DNA of 64,000 nt from Bryobacteraceae bacterium (GCA_025055455.1 JANWXD010000001.1:62001-126000), one strand, 5' to 3'. Positions 17,550 through 26,603 are shown, numbered from the stretch's first letter. The notes: a model not told the origin generated them from the letters alone. Program-made: numbers and translations.

Positions 17550-20500
17550 TCAGAAGCGGATCCGCGCGCCGAACTGCAGGGTGCGCGGCCCGCCAACGGT
17601 GTTGGTGATGGTGTTGAACTCCGAGTCGGACAGGTCGCCCGAGGGCAGCGCGAAGTTCACATGGTTGAAGATGTTGAAGGCCTCCCAGCGGAACTCGAAG
17701 CTTGCGCGCTCGCTCAGCCGCGTCTCTTTGGACAGGGCCAAATCGAACCGGACTTGGCGCGGTCCCCGAAGGACGTTGCGCCCGAGGTTGCCGAAGCCTC
17801 CGCGAGGCGAAGCCAAGGCGGCCACGTTGAAGTATTGCAGCGTCGGATCCGGCCCGCTGCGGCGCAAGTCCGCCAAGGTTGCGCCCGGCGCAAGACTGGG
17901 CCGACCGAAGCCCAGCCGGAACAGGCCCCCAGATCCCGTACCGAGCGCAGCCAGAGCGGCCGGTGTGTTGGCCTCAGGCTCCGGATAGAAGATCGAGAAC
18001 GGTGCGCCGCTTTGCGCCTGCACAAAGCCCGCCACCTGCCAGCCCTGAACCCACCGGGAGCGCGCGGCGAAGCCTGGCAATTGCCAGGTATAACTCAACG
18101 AGAAACGGTGGGTGCGGTCCAGATCGGACAAGGCTCGGTTGGCGCGCAAGTTCCGCTGGTCGCCCTGCACGACAAAGCCGCTGTTCGGAACGTCCGGGCG
18201 CCCGCTGCCGGCGGTGGAACCCGGATCCGTCGAGGACGTGTCAATGGCCTTCGCGAAGGTATAGGCGCCCCGAAGCTGCAAGCCGCGCGAGAATCTCCGG
18301 TTCAGACCTAGTTGCAGGCCGTGGTAGATCGAATTGCCATTGGACTGCAAGAGCAAGGCTTCGGGGATGTTGAAGCCGAGAATCGGAGCGCGCGCCTCGA
18401 AAGGAATCACCACGCTCGTCGTCGCGTTGGGTACCGGCCGGCCGTAGTTCAGATTGATTTGACCAGTGAGGGGATCCTGGAAGCCGAAGGCCCTTCCTAC
18501 GCCGCGCTCCCGCGCCGTGGCCCCAGGGTTCAGCGGCCCCCGCGGCGCGCCGGAAGCCACGTAGACGCGATTGAACCGCTCGTAGACATAATCCGGCGTT
18601 GCGGGATCGTTGAGGTCAAAGCCTTGATTGAAAGCGATCGCTTGAAGGAGTTTGGTTCCCTTGGTGCCTGCGTAGCGCACCTCGAGCATCGTCTCCGGCG
18701 CGAATTGGTACTGGATGCCGAAGTTCCATTGCTGGATGTAGGGTGTCCGGAGGCCCCGATCCACGGCGCGAAATTCGAACGTTTCGGCGACATTGCCGAG
18801 CGCGGGCTGCCCGGTGATGGGATCCACCGGGTTGAGTGTGCCGTCGGCTCCCCGCGTCACCCCGGTCCCGTCCCGTAGCACATAATTGCCATTCGGCCCA
18901 CCGCTAAAGGTAATGCGCATGGGCAGGTAGCGGTTGAAGGGCAAGTTGGGGTCTTGTTGAGAGAAGGCCGTGCGCATCGGCACGCGGCCCGAGGGGTAGG
19001 TCACCTCGATTTCCCGCAAGAACGGATAATTGCTGAACACGGTGTTCATGAAGGCAGCCGAGGGACGGTCGAAGAAGATGCCGTAGCCGCCGCGGACCAC
19101 CAACTTGCCGCTGGCGAGCGGCGAGTAAGCCAAGCCGAACCGGGGCTGGAAGTTGTTCAGATCCTGGCCCCTCAGGGTGTGCTTGGTGGCAGCTCGACGC
19201 GAGGCTTCGATCGCCCCATCCACCGCCCGGATGCCGGTGAGCCGCACGTTGCTCGGCACGATGAACGCATTGACCGGATTGTCGAGATCGTTCAAGAGAG
19301 CGAAATCCACGTTGCCGATCCGCCCGTCGCGCTCCACCGGCCAGCCGAACCAGTCCCAGCGCAGGCCCAGATTCAACGTGAGCCGGCGCGTGAGCTTCCA
19401 GTCGTCGGCCACGAACCAGCTGAAGTCGTTCATGCGGAAATGCTTCTGGGTGATACCGAATTGCGTGTCTCCTTCCTGAGCCCAGCCGCGCAGCAGCTGG
19501 TCGAAGCTGACGAACTTTTCGAATTCCAGACCCTGTTCTTCCGGCAGGTTGGTGTTGTAATAGTGGCGCTTGAACTCGGCGCCGAATCGGAGGCTGTGCG
19601 AGCCGCGGAACCACGAAACCGTATGCGCTGCGCTGTAGCTGCGCTGATCGCGCTGATTGAAAGCGTCGTTGGGGCCCCCGAAGGAGAAGCGCGGCCCGCG
19701 GAAGACGAAGTGGCCCAGCCGCTCCGTGGCGGGCCGGCGGTCGAACAACAGCGCTGGGTTGCTGAGGCCCACCGACTCGTTAGTGAGCGGCAGGAAGGGA
19801 TCGTCCAGGCGCCGGCTGTTGTCGAGCAGGAACACGCCGAAGCGCGTCTCGCTGGTCAGGCTCGGTCCGAAGGTGTGGATATCGGTCAGCGCCAACGCCC
19901 GCGCCCGGTCGTCGCGCCGCAGGGTGAACGGCGACGCCAAACTGCTCGGATCCGGGAACGGATCCAGGCCCGGAAAATTGCTGAAGAAGAAAGTCCCGCT
20001 GAGGCGGTTGGCGGCCGTCAGCTGGGCGTCAAGCTTGGTGGTGAACTGGTGCTGCCAGAAATCCGCCGGAACAACGTTGCGCACCAGCGTGAGCGGGTTT
20101 CCAGCGCCATCCGTGGTCCGGCCCAGGGCGGGCTTGCCCGCCGGAGAGGGAATCACGTAGTCGCCGGTGACGGGATTGCGCAACTGGAACAGCTTGAGCG
20201 CGACCGGGTCGATCTGCGAGGGATCCGACAAGGAGAAGTTCGGGTTGGCCTGCCGGAAGGCTTGAAAGAGACTCTCGGCGGTGCGTTGCCCGGTGACCAA
20301 CCGGAGTGCGTCGGGCAGATGCGACAGGCTTTGCGCCGTGGGCACGAAAGCGGTCTGCGCTTTGGTGCGTTGATAGCCGCCGAAAAAGAAGACCTTGTCT
20401 TTCTTGATCGGCCCCCCCGCCGTGAAGCCCGTCTCCCAGCGGCGGGCTCGCGGCCGCTCGATTCCCTCGCGGTTGTAGAAGAAGTCGTTGGCGTTGAAGG

Positions 20501-21290
20501 CCTCGTTCTGGGCGTAGCCATAGACCGAGCCATGCCATTCGTTGCCGCCGCTGCGGGTGATGAGCTGGAAATTCCCACCGCCCGAGCGTCCGACGGAGGC
20601 GTCATACAGGCTGGTTTGGAGCTTGACCTCCTCGAGCGTTTCCGGCGCCGGAGCGATGTTGTCGGCCAGCGATCCTTCGTTGCTCGACAAATTGGTGGCG
20701 TCCACGCCGTTGAACTGCACGCTGTTGGCGGTGGTCCGCAGACCATTTACTGACGGCGAGATGTTGCCGGTTCCGTTGACGAGCACCGGCGGCAGATCCG
20801 CGCTGACGCCCGGCTCGGCCGACAACAAGTGGGTAAAGCTTCGCGTCGAGGTCGGCACCTCCAACAACTCCCGTGCGTCGATCTGCCGGACCGTGGTCGC
20901 CGAGTTGGGGCTCACCAGGGGAATTTCGCTGACCACCGTGATCGAGGTCTCGAGCGCCGCCACGGCCAGCTTCGCCGGCAACGCCAGCACGACGGAGGCC
21001 TCCACCGGCACGTTTTCTTGCACGAGCTTCTGGAAGCCGTCGGCGGTGATTTCCACGCGGTAACGTCCCACGGGGAGAAAGCGCACCTCCCACTGCCCCG
21101 TATCGTTGGACGCCGTGTCCCGCGTCAAACCATTCTCCAGACCGATGACGCGCACGCGAGCGCCTTTGATGGCCAGCCCCGTGGCGTCGACGACCGTTCC
21201 CGACAGCCCGCCGGAAGGGCCTGTTTGCGCAGCCGTAGTCGCTGCCAGAGCGATCCCAAGCAGAATCCGGAAGCCTGTTCGTTTGCTCAT
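17550..21290 (-). CDS. TonB-dependent receptor with carboxypeptidase-regulatory-like N-terminus
   Basis: An outer-membrane receptor for TonB-powered uptake. A signal peptide (ILLGIALAATTAAQ) is followed by a carboxypeptidase-regulatory-like beta sandwich (about 27-105, GGLSGTVVDATGLAIKGARV), a plug (about 115-260, with VRQIDARELLEVPTSTRSF) and a large barrel ending in the terminal Phe signature (LQFGARIRF). At 1,246 aa it is the usual length for the acidobacterial Oar-like group. The start ATG at 21290 has GGA about ten bases upstream. It lies downstream of a PhoR/PhoB-type pair and has a regulator-like direct repeat in its own upstream region, so phosphate-dependent expression is likely; the transported compound is unknown. 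Confidence 0.92.
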   Translation of the reverse strand: MSKRTGFRILLGIALAATTAAQTGPSGGLSGTVVDATGLAIKGARVRVIGLENGLTRDTASNDTGQWEVRFLPVGRYRVEITADGFQKLVQENVPVEASVVLALPAKLAVAALETSITVVSEIPLVSPNSATTVRQIDARELLEVPTSTRSFTHLLSAEPGVSADLPPVLVNGTGNISPSVNGLRTTANSVQFNGVDATNLSSNEGSLADNIAPAPETLEEVKLQTSLYDASVGRSGGGNFQLITRSGGNEWHGSVYGYAQNEAFNANDFFYNREGIERPRARRWETGFTAGGPIKKDKVFFFGGYQRTKAQTAFVPTAQSLSHLPDALRLVTGQRTAESLFQAFRQANPNFSLSDPSQIDPVALKLFQLRNPVTGDYVIPSPAGKPALGRTTDGAGNPLTLVRNVVPADFWQHQFTTKLDAQLTAANRLSGTFFFSNFPGLDPFPDPSSLASPFTLRRDDRARALALTDIHTFGPSLTSETRFGVFLLDNSRRLDDPFLPLTNESVGLSNPALLFDRRPATERLGHFVFRGPRFSFGGPNDAFNQRDQRSYSAAHTVSWFRGSHSLRFGAEFKRHYYNTNLPEEQGLEFEKFVSFDQLLRGWAQEGDTQFGITQKHFRMNDFSWFVADDWKLTRRLTLNLGLRWDWFGWPVERDGRIGNVDFALLNDLDNPVNAFIVPSNVRLTGIRAVDGAIEASRRAATKHTLRGQDLNNFQPRFGLAYSPLASGKLVVRGGYGIFFDRPSAAFMNTVFSNYPFLREIEVTYPSGRVPMRTAFSQQDPNLPFNRYLPMRITFSGGPNGNYVLRDGTGVTRGADGTLNPVDPITGQPALGNVAETFEFRAVDRGLRTPYIQQWNFGIQYQFAPETMLEVRYAGTKGTKLLQAIAFNQGFDLNDPATPDYVYERFNRVYVASGAPRGPLNPGATARERGVGRAFGFQDPLTGQINLNYGRPVPNATTSVVIPFEARAPILGFNIPEALLLQSNGNSIYHGLQLGLNRRFSRGLQLRGAYTFAKAIDTSSTDPGSTAGSGRPDVPNSGFVVQGDQRNLRANRALSDLDRTHRFSLSYTWQLPGFAARSRWVQGWQVAGFVQAQSGAPFSIFYPEPEANTPAALAALGTGSGGLFRLGFGRPSLAPGATLADLRRSGPDPTLQYFNVAALASPRGGFGNLGRNVLRGPRQVRFDLALSKETRLSERASFEFRWEAFNIFNHVNFALPSGDLSDSEFNTITNTVGGPRTLQFGARIRF

Positions 21291-21323
21291 AGCTGATCCA
21301 GAGCTACAAGCTAACAGGCACCG

Positions 21324-21339
21324 GTTACGGAACTGTGAC
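21324..21339 (-). promoter_or_regulatory. Pho-box-like direct repeat upstream of TonB receptor
   Basis: Minus strand: TGTCACAGTTCCGTAAC, two half-sites (GTCAC, GTAAC) spaced 11 bp start to start. Ten bases after the second lies TAGCTT, a possible -10. The layout matches PhoB-type activation, where the regulator replaces the -35, and the same half-site and spacing occur before the response-regulator gene. Confidence 0.55.
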
Positions 21340-21371
21340 AGGGTAATGAAATAACGGATGCGGAGGAGCGG

Positions 21372-22073
21372 TCAGACCTCTGCGGGTGCCGCGGTCTGCT
21401 CGGCGAAACTGTACCCGAACCCGCGGACGGAGCGCAGAAACGACGGGTTCGCCGGGTCGTCTTCGAGCTTCTGGCGCAAGCGCAAAATGTAGACGTCCAC
21501 CGTGCGATCGGTCACGGCACGGTCGTGTCCCCAAACCGCATCCAGCAACTGATCGCGCGTGAAGACCACCCCTGGCCGGCTCATCAAATACTCCAGCAGC
21601 CGGAACTCGGTCGCCGTCAGCGCCACGGGGCGTCCCCGCAGCCGGACTTGGCGCCGCGGCCGGTCGAGCTCCAGATCCCCGACTTTCAGCACGCTGGCTC
21701 CGTTGGCCGGCTCCCGGAAGTGCACCCGCACACGCGCGATGAGCTCCCGGACAAAAAACGGCTTGACGATATAGTCGTTGCCGCCGAGCTCCAGACCCAG
21801 GATCCGATCCGTTTCCGAGGCCCGCGCCGTCAGAAAAAGGATGGGAATATGCGCCAAGTCCGGGTGGGCGCGCACGCGCTTGCAAATTTCCAAGCCGTCC
21901 GAGTCCGGCAGCATAATATCCAGGATGATCAGGTCCGGCCGCTCCCGACGAAACAGCTCCACCGCCCCCTTGCCCGTCTGTGCTCCCACTACCGTGTAGC
22001 CTTCTTTTTGCAAGTTGTATTCGAGCAGCGAATAAAGATCCGCGTCGTCCTCGATCAGGGCGATCTTTTTCAT
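21372..22073 (-). CDS. PhoB-type OmpR-family response regulator
   Basis: Receiver domain (1-120) with the acidic pair E8/D9/D10, phospho-acceptor D52 (LIILDIMLPD) and K104-region KPF motif, followed by a winged-helix DNA-binding domain (about 135-225: LTATEFRLLEYLMSRPG, VDVYILRLRQKLE, VRGFGYSF). This is the PhoB/OmpR layout at the expected 233 aa. Two-component partner: the PhoR-like kinase immediately upstream; kinase first, regulator second is the reverse of the enterobacterial order. GGGAAGG lies about six bases before the ATG. A Pho-box-like repeat upstream suggests autoregulation. Regulation of phosphate genes is inferred from resemblance, not from a neighbouring pst or phosphatase gene. 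Confidence 0.92.
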   Translation of the reverse strand: MKKIALIEDDADLYSLLEYNLQKEGYTVVGAQTGKGAVELFRRERPDLIILDIMLPDSDGLEICKRVRAHPDLAHIPILFLTARASETDRILGLELGGNDYIVKPFFVRELIARVRVHFREPANGASVLKVGDLELDRPRRQVRLRGRPVALTATEFRLLEYLMSRPGVVFTRDQLLDAVWGHDRAVTDRTVDVYILRLRQKLEDDPANPSFLRSVRGFGYSFAEQTAAPAEV

Positions 22074-22110
22074 GATTGCCTTCCCTTGCCTCGATGCTAG
22101 AGATCCCGTA

Positions 22111-22126
22111 GTTACAACTCCGTTAC
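22111..22126 (-). promoter_or_regulatory. Pho-box-like direct repeat upstream of response regulator
   Basis: Minus strand: CGTAACGGAGTTGTAAC, two identical GTAAC half-sites 11 bp apart, overlapping the kinase stop codon. Eleven bases further is TAGCAT, a 4/6 match to -10. The spacing is that expected for a PhoB-activated promoter. Confidence 0.55.
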
Positions 22127-23598
22127 GATCTCATAAAATCTCCGTGAAACACCTCGCGCAGTGTGCCGGCGGGGGCATCCATCGGCAGCGTGAAATAGAA
22201 CGTCGAGCCTTTGCCCACTTCGCTTTCCACGCGCACGGTGCCACCGTGAGCCAGAACGAGGTGCTTGACGATGGCCAGCCCCAAGCCTGTGCCTCCCAGC
22301 TCCCGGGAGCGAGCTTTGTCCACGCGATAGAAGCGCTCGAAGATCCGCGGCAGATCCTCCTCCGGAATCCCGGGGCCCCGGTCTCGCACCCAGATCTCGA
22401 CCACCGGCTCTTGCTGAAGCCGCCCGGCGCCCACCGTGACCACGGCTCCTGGGGGACTGTACTTGATGGCGTTATCCAACAGGTTGCCGAGAATCTGATG
22501 AAAGGCCTGAGCGTCACAAAAGACTTCCAAGTGAGTAGAGACCGGTTCGACTTCGACCTTCACGCCTTTCTTGTCTGCCATCGGGCGCATGGCGTCGGCA
22601 GCGTCTGCCAGCAGCGAGGCGAGCCGATACGTAGCGAATTGAAAATGGCGGCTCTTGAGCTCCAGGCGCGACAGCGTCAACAGGTCTTCGGTGAGCCGCC
22701 CCAGGCGCTCGGCGTTCTGCCGGATGATCTCCAGGAAGCGACGGTTGTGGCGCGCATCCTCGAGAGCTCCGTCCAGCAAGGTCTCGGCATAGCCCTGAAT
22801 GGAAGCCACCGGGGTGCGCAATTCATGGGACACGTTGATGACGAAATCCTTGCGCACCCGCTCCAGCTTTTCTAGCTCGGCCCGGTCACGCTCCAGCTCC
22901 TCGGCCGCGGCTTGAAGTTTCCTCCCAGTTTCGTTGAGTTGGCGGATGAGCAGGCGAAACTCGGAGCTACCTTGCTCCTGGAGCTGCGCGTGGAAATTCC
23001 CGCGAGCCAGCTCCGAGCTGAATTCGATGACTCGCGCCATTTGCTTTGCCGTTCGGCGCGCGAGCACGGCGGCCACGGCGGCGAGCGGAAGGAAGGCCAG
23101 GGCAATTGCACCGATCAGGCGCAGGCGGATGGCTTGGATACGCCCCTCGATTTCGGCCAGCGGCGCCGCGACGCGCAACACGAAATCACCGGCGGGAATC
23201 GCCACGTACAAGAAGGGGTATCCCACGGTGGGACTTTGCCGGATGACCCGCCCCGTTCGTCCCGCCAGAGCCTGAGCCACCTCGGGCCGCCCGCGGTGGT
23301 TTTCCATCTTCTTCGGGTCCCCTTCGGAGTCGGCCAGGACGGTGCCGTCCCGGGCGATCGCGGTAAGACGAGCTCGGAGCGGTTCGGCGAGCCTGGCGAT
23401 CTCGCGCTGGCTGAGCAACTGGGGATTCGAGTTGGCCGCTCGCGCCAACGTCCGCGCTTCCAGCTCCAGCCGCTCCGCTACCGTGTCCACGTAGCTGGAC
23501 TCGGCGATGCGCGACACGGCCAGATCCACTCCAACCGCCGCCGCACCGACCAAACCGAGGAGCACCGCAGCTAACTTGAGAAACAGCCGGGCGGCCAC
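22123..23598 (-). CDS. PhoR-like sensor histidine kinase
   Basis: A membrane kinase with a first helix at 4-25 (LFLKLAAVLLGLVGAAAVGV), a periplasmic region of about 125 residues, a second helix (LIGAIALAFLPLAAVAAVLA), HAMP, the HisKA domain with phospho-acceptor H258 (NVSHELRTP) and an HATPase domain with N (LLDNAIKYS), G1 (DRGPGIP) and G2 (GGTGLGLAIVKH). No PAS domain lies between HAMP and HisKA. The long frame begins at 23889, but the region before 23598 is antisense to the RidA gene; GTG at 23598 with GAGAGG upstream gives the correct membrane start. It probably phosphorylates the PhoB-type regulator 49 nt downstream. Signal unknown; phosphate limitation is the family's usual cue. Confidence 0.92.
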   Translation of the reverse strand: MAARLFLKLAAVLLGLVGAAAVGVDLAVSRIAESSYVDTVAERLELEARTLARAANSNPQLLSQREIARLAEPLRARLTAIARDGTVLADSEGDPKKMENHRGRPEVAQALAGRTGRVIRQSPTVGYPFLYVAIPAGDFVLRVAAPLAEIEGRIQAIRLRLIGAIALAFLPLAAVAAVLARRTAKQMARVIEFSSELARGNFHAQLQEQGSSEFRLLIRQLNETGRKLQAAAEELERDRAELEKLERVRKDFVINVSHELRTPVASIQGYAETLLDGALEDARHNRRFLEIIRQNAERLGRLTEDLLTLSRLELKSRHFQFATYRLASLLADAADAMRPMADKKGVKVEVEPVSTHLEVFCDAQAFHQILGNLLDNAIKYSPPGAVVTVGAGRLQQEPVVEIWVRDRGPGIPEEDLPRIFERFYRVDKARSRELGGTGLGLAIVKHLVLAHGGTVRVESEVGKGSTFYFTLPMDAPAGTLREVFHGDFMRS

Positions 23599-23658
23599 GA
23601 AGTCGCCTCTCGATCCACCGTGGATGCTCCTTATTGTACGATTTTGCGGGAGGTGTTC

Positions 23659-24111
23659 ATGAAGCTGCAGAAAAAGACCCGAAGGAATGTGTTGAAAACG
23701 GCGCTGGCGGCCGCCACGGCGACGAGTGTGGCGCGGGCGCAGGAGCGGCCTGTGAAGAAGGTGCATTATCGGGGAGAAAAACCCAAGACGACGCCCCTGT
23801 TTTCCAGCGCTGTCTCCTTCGGCAATCTGCTGTTTATCGCGGGCAAGGGGGCACACTTCGAGGGCGACATCAAGGCCCACACCAAGCACGTGCTGGACGA
23901 GATCGAGAAAGAACTGCTCAACGCGGGCTCGTCGATGGAAAAAGTGCTCAAGTGCAACGTGTACTTGAACGACCTAAAAGATTATCAGGCGATGAACGAA
24001 GTCTTCCGCGGCCGCTTCGGACCGGAACCGCCGGTCCGCACCACTATCGCCGCCGCGGGGGGCATCCCGGGCAACTCGCTGATTGAAATCGACGTCATCG
24101 CGTATATTTGA
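23659..24111 (+). CDS. RidA family protein with Tat-like export signal
   Basis: RidA (YjgF/UK114) proteins hydrolyse reactive enamine/imine intermediates, normally in the cytoplasm. The C-terminal 115 residues fit the fold (LFIAGKGAHFEGDI, VLKCNVYLNDLKDYQAMNEVF, PVRTTIAAAGGIPGNSLIEID). The usual catalytic Arg is in the VRTT context (PPVRTTI). The N-terminus is unusual: TRRNVLKTALAAATATSVARAQ is a twin-arginine signal, so this member is probably periplasmic. ATG at 23659 has GGGAGG six bases before it; a longer frame from 23620 is unlikely. Divergent from the histidine kinase with about 60 nt between. Confidence 0.87.
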   Translation: MKLQKKTRRNVLKTALAAATATSVARAQERPVKKVHYRGEKPKTTPLFSSAVSFGNLLFIAGKGAHFEGDIKAHTKHVLDEIEKELLNAGSSMEKVLKCNVYLNDLKDYQAMNEVFRGRFGPEPPVRTTIAAAGGIPGNSLIEIDVIAYI

Positions 24112-24149
24112 CGGTAGCGGCGCGGGCGCGCCGCATCCCGGGAGGTGAC

Positions 24150-24527
24150 ATGCTAGCCGGTAAGACGGTGGCGATCGGCGTGGCGCTGATCGTGTTGGGC
24201 GTGGCGGGCTATGTCGCATCTTCGGCAGCGAGCCCGACGGCTCTCATTCCGGCGGCGTTCGGCGCGGCGTTGGCCGTACTGGGCTGGCTGGCCTACGACG
24301 AGCGCCGCCGCAAGACGGTCATGCACCTCGCGGTCGCCGTAGGTTTGGTCGGATTTCTCGGCTCCGTGCGAGGACTCCTGCGGCTCGCGGACTGGCTGTC
24401 GGGCTCTCCTGTGGAGCGGCCGCTGGCGGCCGTCTCGCAATCCCTGATGGCGGCACTGACGGGCGTGTTCGTGGGCCTGTGCGTGAAATCGTTCATCGAC
24501 GCGCGGCGGCCGCGTCGGGAAGCGTGA
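24150..24527 (+). CDS. four-helix membrane protein, 125 aa
   Basis: Hydrophobic segments at about 8-27, 33-50, 60-77 and 92-115 with a positively charged RRRK between the second and third. No family recognised. ATG at 24150 has an excellent GGAGGTGAC ribosome-binding site; the frame starting at 24108 (TTG) overlaps the RidA stop but lacks one. It follows RidA by 38 nt and may share its message. It converges on nadD with four bases between stops. Confidence 0.7.
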   Translation: MLAGKTVAIGVALIVLGVAGYVASSAASPTALIPAAFGAALAVLGWLAYDERRRKTVMHLAVAVGLVGFLGSVRGLLRLADWLSGSPVERPLAAVSQSLMAALTGVFVGLCVKSFIDARRPRREA

Positions 24528-24531
24528 CACC

Positions 24532-25116
24532 TCAGGCCGCGCGGCGTGTGCCGTAGAGCCCGCGCTCGCGGATGTACGCCAGCACGGGAGCGGGCAGCCA
24601 GTCGGCGGGTTCCTCGCCGGAAGCCAGCTTAGCGCGGACTTCGGAGGAGGACACCGGAAGGGCGAGCGTCTCCAAGCGGTGCACCCGCGCGCCCGGCGGG
24701 ACGTCGTAGCGGTGGCCGGGCCGGGACACGACGATGAACTCCACGGCTGCCACCACGTCCTGCCACCGGCGCCAGGTGCGGATCTCGGCGAAGGCGTCCG
24801 CGCCAATGAGGAAGTACAGCTCGTCCGCCGGCCCGAGCGCCGCTCGAGCTTTTTCGATGGTGCGGATCGAGTAGCTGGGCGCCTCGCCCTCGTCCAGCCG
24901 CGACGCAACGAATTCCGGCCGGCCCTGACAGGCCAGCTCCACCATGCGGTAGCGGTCTTCGTACGATGCGGCCGTCGCGCTGGTCTTGTGCGGGGGCTGC
25001 CAGGCGGGAATGAACCAGACGCGGTCCAGGGCGAATCCTCGCATCGCCTCGTCCGCCACCGTGAGGTGACCGTTGTGGATCGGGTCGAACGTCCCGCCGA
25101 ACAGCGCGATTCTCAT
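24532..25116 (-). CDS. nadD: nicotinate-nucleotide adenylyltransferase NadD
   Basis: NadD joins nicotinate mononucleotide and ATP to make deamido-NAD. The nucleotidyltransferase motif FGGTFDPIHNGH (6-17, with H14 and H17) and the C-terminal SSSEVRAKL (family ISSTxIR) are intact, and 194 aa is the normal size. The start at 25116 overlaps the rnhA stop as ATGA, which decides it over the longer in-frame extension to 25386. Part of an rnhA-nadD pair on the minus strand. Confidence 0.95.
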   Translation of the reverse strand: MRIALFGGTFDPIHNGHLTVADEAMRGFALDRVWFIPAWQPPHKTSATAASYEDRYRMVELACQGRPEFVASRLDEGEAPSYSIRTIEKARAALGPADELYFLIGADAFAEIRTWRRWQDVVAAVEFIVVSRPGHRYDVPPGARVHRLETLALPVSSSEVRAKLASGEEPADWLPAPVLAYIRERGLYGTRRAA

Positions 25117-25568
25117 CGGACGGGGCGGCTGCCGAGCTCCTGCTGGAGGGCGGCGCGGCTGGCGAGCGCGTCGGCCCGGTTGTTGTCCTCGTCGAGGGCG
25201 TGGCCTTTGGTCCACACCCAGCGCGTCTTGTGTCGCTGCATCTGGGCATCCAACGCCTCCCACAGGTCTCGGTTCTTCACGGCCCCGCCGCCGCTCGTCT
25301 TCCAGCCGTTTCGCTTCCAGCGCGGGAGCCACTCCATCACGCCGCGTTTGAGATATTGCGAATCCGTGACGATTTCGACCTCGCAAGGCTCCCTGAGGGC
25401 CCTCAATCCTTCGACCGCCGCCGTCAGTTCCATGCGGTTGTTAGTGGTCATGGGCGCCGAACCGTGGAGCTCCCGCTTGTGGTGTTTATAGCGCAGGATG
25501 CAGGCCCAGCCGCCGGGTCCTGGATTGCCTTTGCAGGCGCCGTCGGTGATCAGGCGGACCTTTTTCAT
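25113..25568 (-). CDS. rnhA: ribonuclease HI
   Basis: RNase HI cuts the RNA strand of RNA-DNA hybrids, e.g. R-loops and primer remnants. The four carboxylates are D9 (ITDGACKGNPG), E47 (NNRMEL), D69 (VTDSQY) and D133 (NNRADALA), with H123 (KGHA) in place. The handle region KRNGWKTSGGGAVKNRDLW is of the E. coli type. 151 aa, complete. It lies six nt after dusB and overlaps nadD by four. Confidence 0.97.
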   Translation of the reverse strand: MKKVRLITDGACKGNPGPGGWACILRYKHHKRELHGSAPMTTNNRMELTAAVEGLRALREPCEVEIVTDSQYLKRGVMEWLPRWKRNGWKTSGGGAVKNRDLWEALDAQMQRHKTRWVWTKGHALDEDNNRADALASRAALQQELGSRPVR

Positions 25569-25574
25569 GCCGCC

Positions 25575-26588
25575 CTAGGCGGGACAAGCTTCCCGCCGGC
25601 GCTCGAAGAAGCGATCCACTAGCTCGAGGATTTCGACTGCCTCCCGCGCACGATGGATTTCCGCGCGCAACCGGCTGCCCTCCCGCACGCCGTGGGTGAA
25701 GTAGGAGGCGAATTGCTTCATGCGCGCCACCAAATCCGGTTCGGCGCGCTCGATCAGCACCGTAAAGTAGCGGCGCATCAGTTCGTACCGGTCCGCCTCG
25801 GAAGGAACTTCGTAACGTCCCGCGGTGACGTACTGGGCGATCTGGCGGAAGATCCACGGATTGGATGCCGCAGCCCGTCCGATCATCACCGCGTCACAGC
25901 CGGTTTGTTCGACCATGCGCACGGCATCCTCGGGCGTGAGGATGTCGCCGTTGCCGATCACCGGGATGCGCACGGCGGCCTTTACGTCGCCGATGAGGCG
26001 CCAGTTGGCCTTGCCGCTGTAGCCTTGCTCGCGCGTGCGCGGGTGCAGCGCCACCGCCGCCACGCCGCAGTCCTCAGCGAGACGCGCCACTTCGACGGCG
26101 ACGATCTCCCGCGCGCTCCAGCCCGCCCGGAACTTGATCGTAAGCGGAATCCGAACGGCTTGCCGCACCGCGCGAAGGATCCGCTCCATCAGGCCCAAAT
26201 CGCGCAACAGGCCCGAGCCGCCGTTGGCGCACACCACCTTCCGGGCGGGGCATCCGAAGTTGAGGTCCACAATATCGAAGCCCAGCTCCTCGCAGATGCG
26301 CGCCGCCTCGGCCATCACGGCGGGGTCCGAGCCAAAAAGCTGCGCGCTGATGGGATGCTCGTCGGCTTCAAACGCCAGGTATTCCCACGCCTGGGCCGGA
26401 CCGCGCCCGTCGCGCGCGCGCACCACTCCGTGGGAGCTGGTGAATTCGGTCATCAGCAGTCCGCAGCCGCCCATGGCGCGGATGAAGCGCCGGAACACGG
26501 TATCGGTGATCCCGGCCATCGGCGCCAGCACGGTGGCGGGACGAATGTCGACGGTTCCGATCCGAAACCCGGCGGGAAACGGGATCAT
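25575..26588 (-). CDS. dusB: tRNA-dihydrouridine synthase, DusB type
   Basis: Dus enzymes reduce specific uridines in the tRNA D-loop with FMN. The TIM-barrel begins with APMAGITD (22-29), has TEFTSSHG, the catalytic cysteine C113 in NFGCPARKV with K117, the HPRTREQGYSGKANW motif and the phosphate-binding IGNGDI and IGRAA segments. The C-terminal helical domain is complete (337 aa). The barrel motifs favour DusB. A TAGAAT hexamer ends nine bases before the ATG. Dus-rnhA-nadD form one transcription direction with close spacing. Confidence 0.95.
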   Translation of the reverse strand: MIPFPAGFRIGTVDIRPATVLAPMAGITDTVFRRFIRAMGGCGLLMTEFTSSHGVVRARDGRGPAQAWEYLAFEADEHPISAQLFGSDPAVMAEAARICEELGFDIVDLNFGCPARKVVCANGGSGLLRDLGLMERILRAVRQAVRIPLTIKFRAGWSAREIVAVEVARLAEDCGVAAVALHPRTREQGYSGKANWRLIGDVKAAVRIPVIGNGDILTPEDAVRMVEQTGCDAVMIGRAAASNPWIFRQIAQYVTAGRYEVPSEADRYELMRRYFTVLIERAEPDLVARMKQFASYFTHGVREGSRLRAEIHRAREAVEILELVDRFFERRREACPA

Positions 26589-26597
26589 TCTCCCCTC

Positions 26598-26603
26598 ATT
26601 CTA
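26598..26603 (-). promoter_or_regulatory. -10-like TAGAAT before dusB
   Basis: TAGAAT on the minus strand ends nine bases before the dusB ATG; GGGGAG also lies just before the ATG, so either leaderless or normal initiation is possible. Confidence 0.4.
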
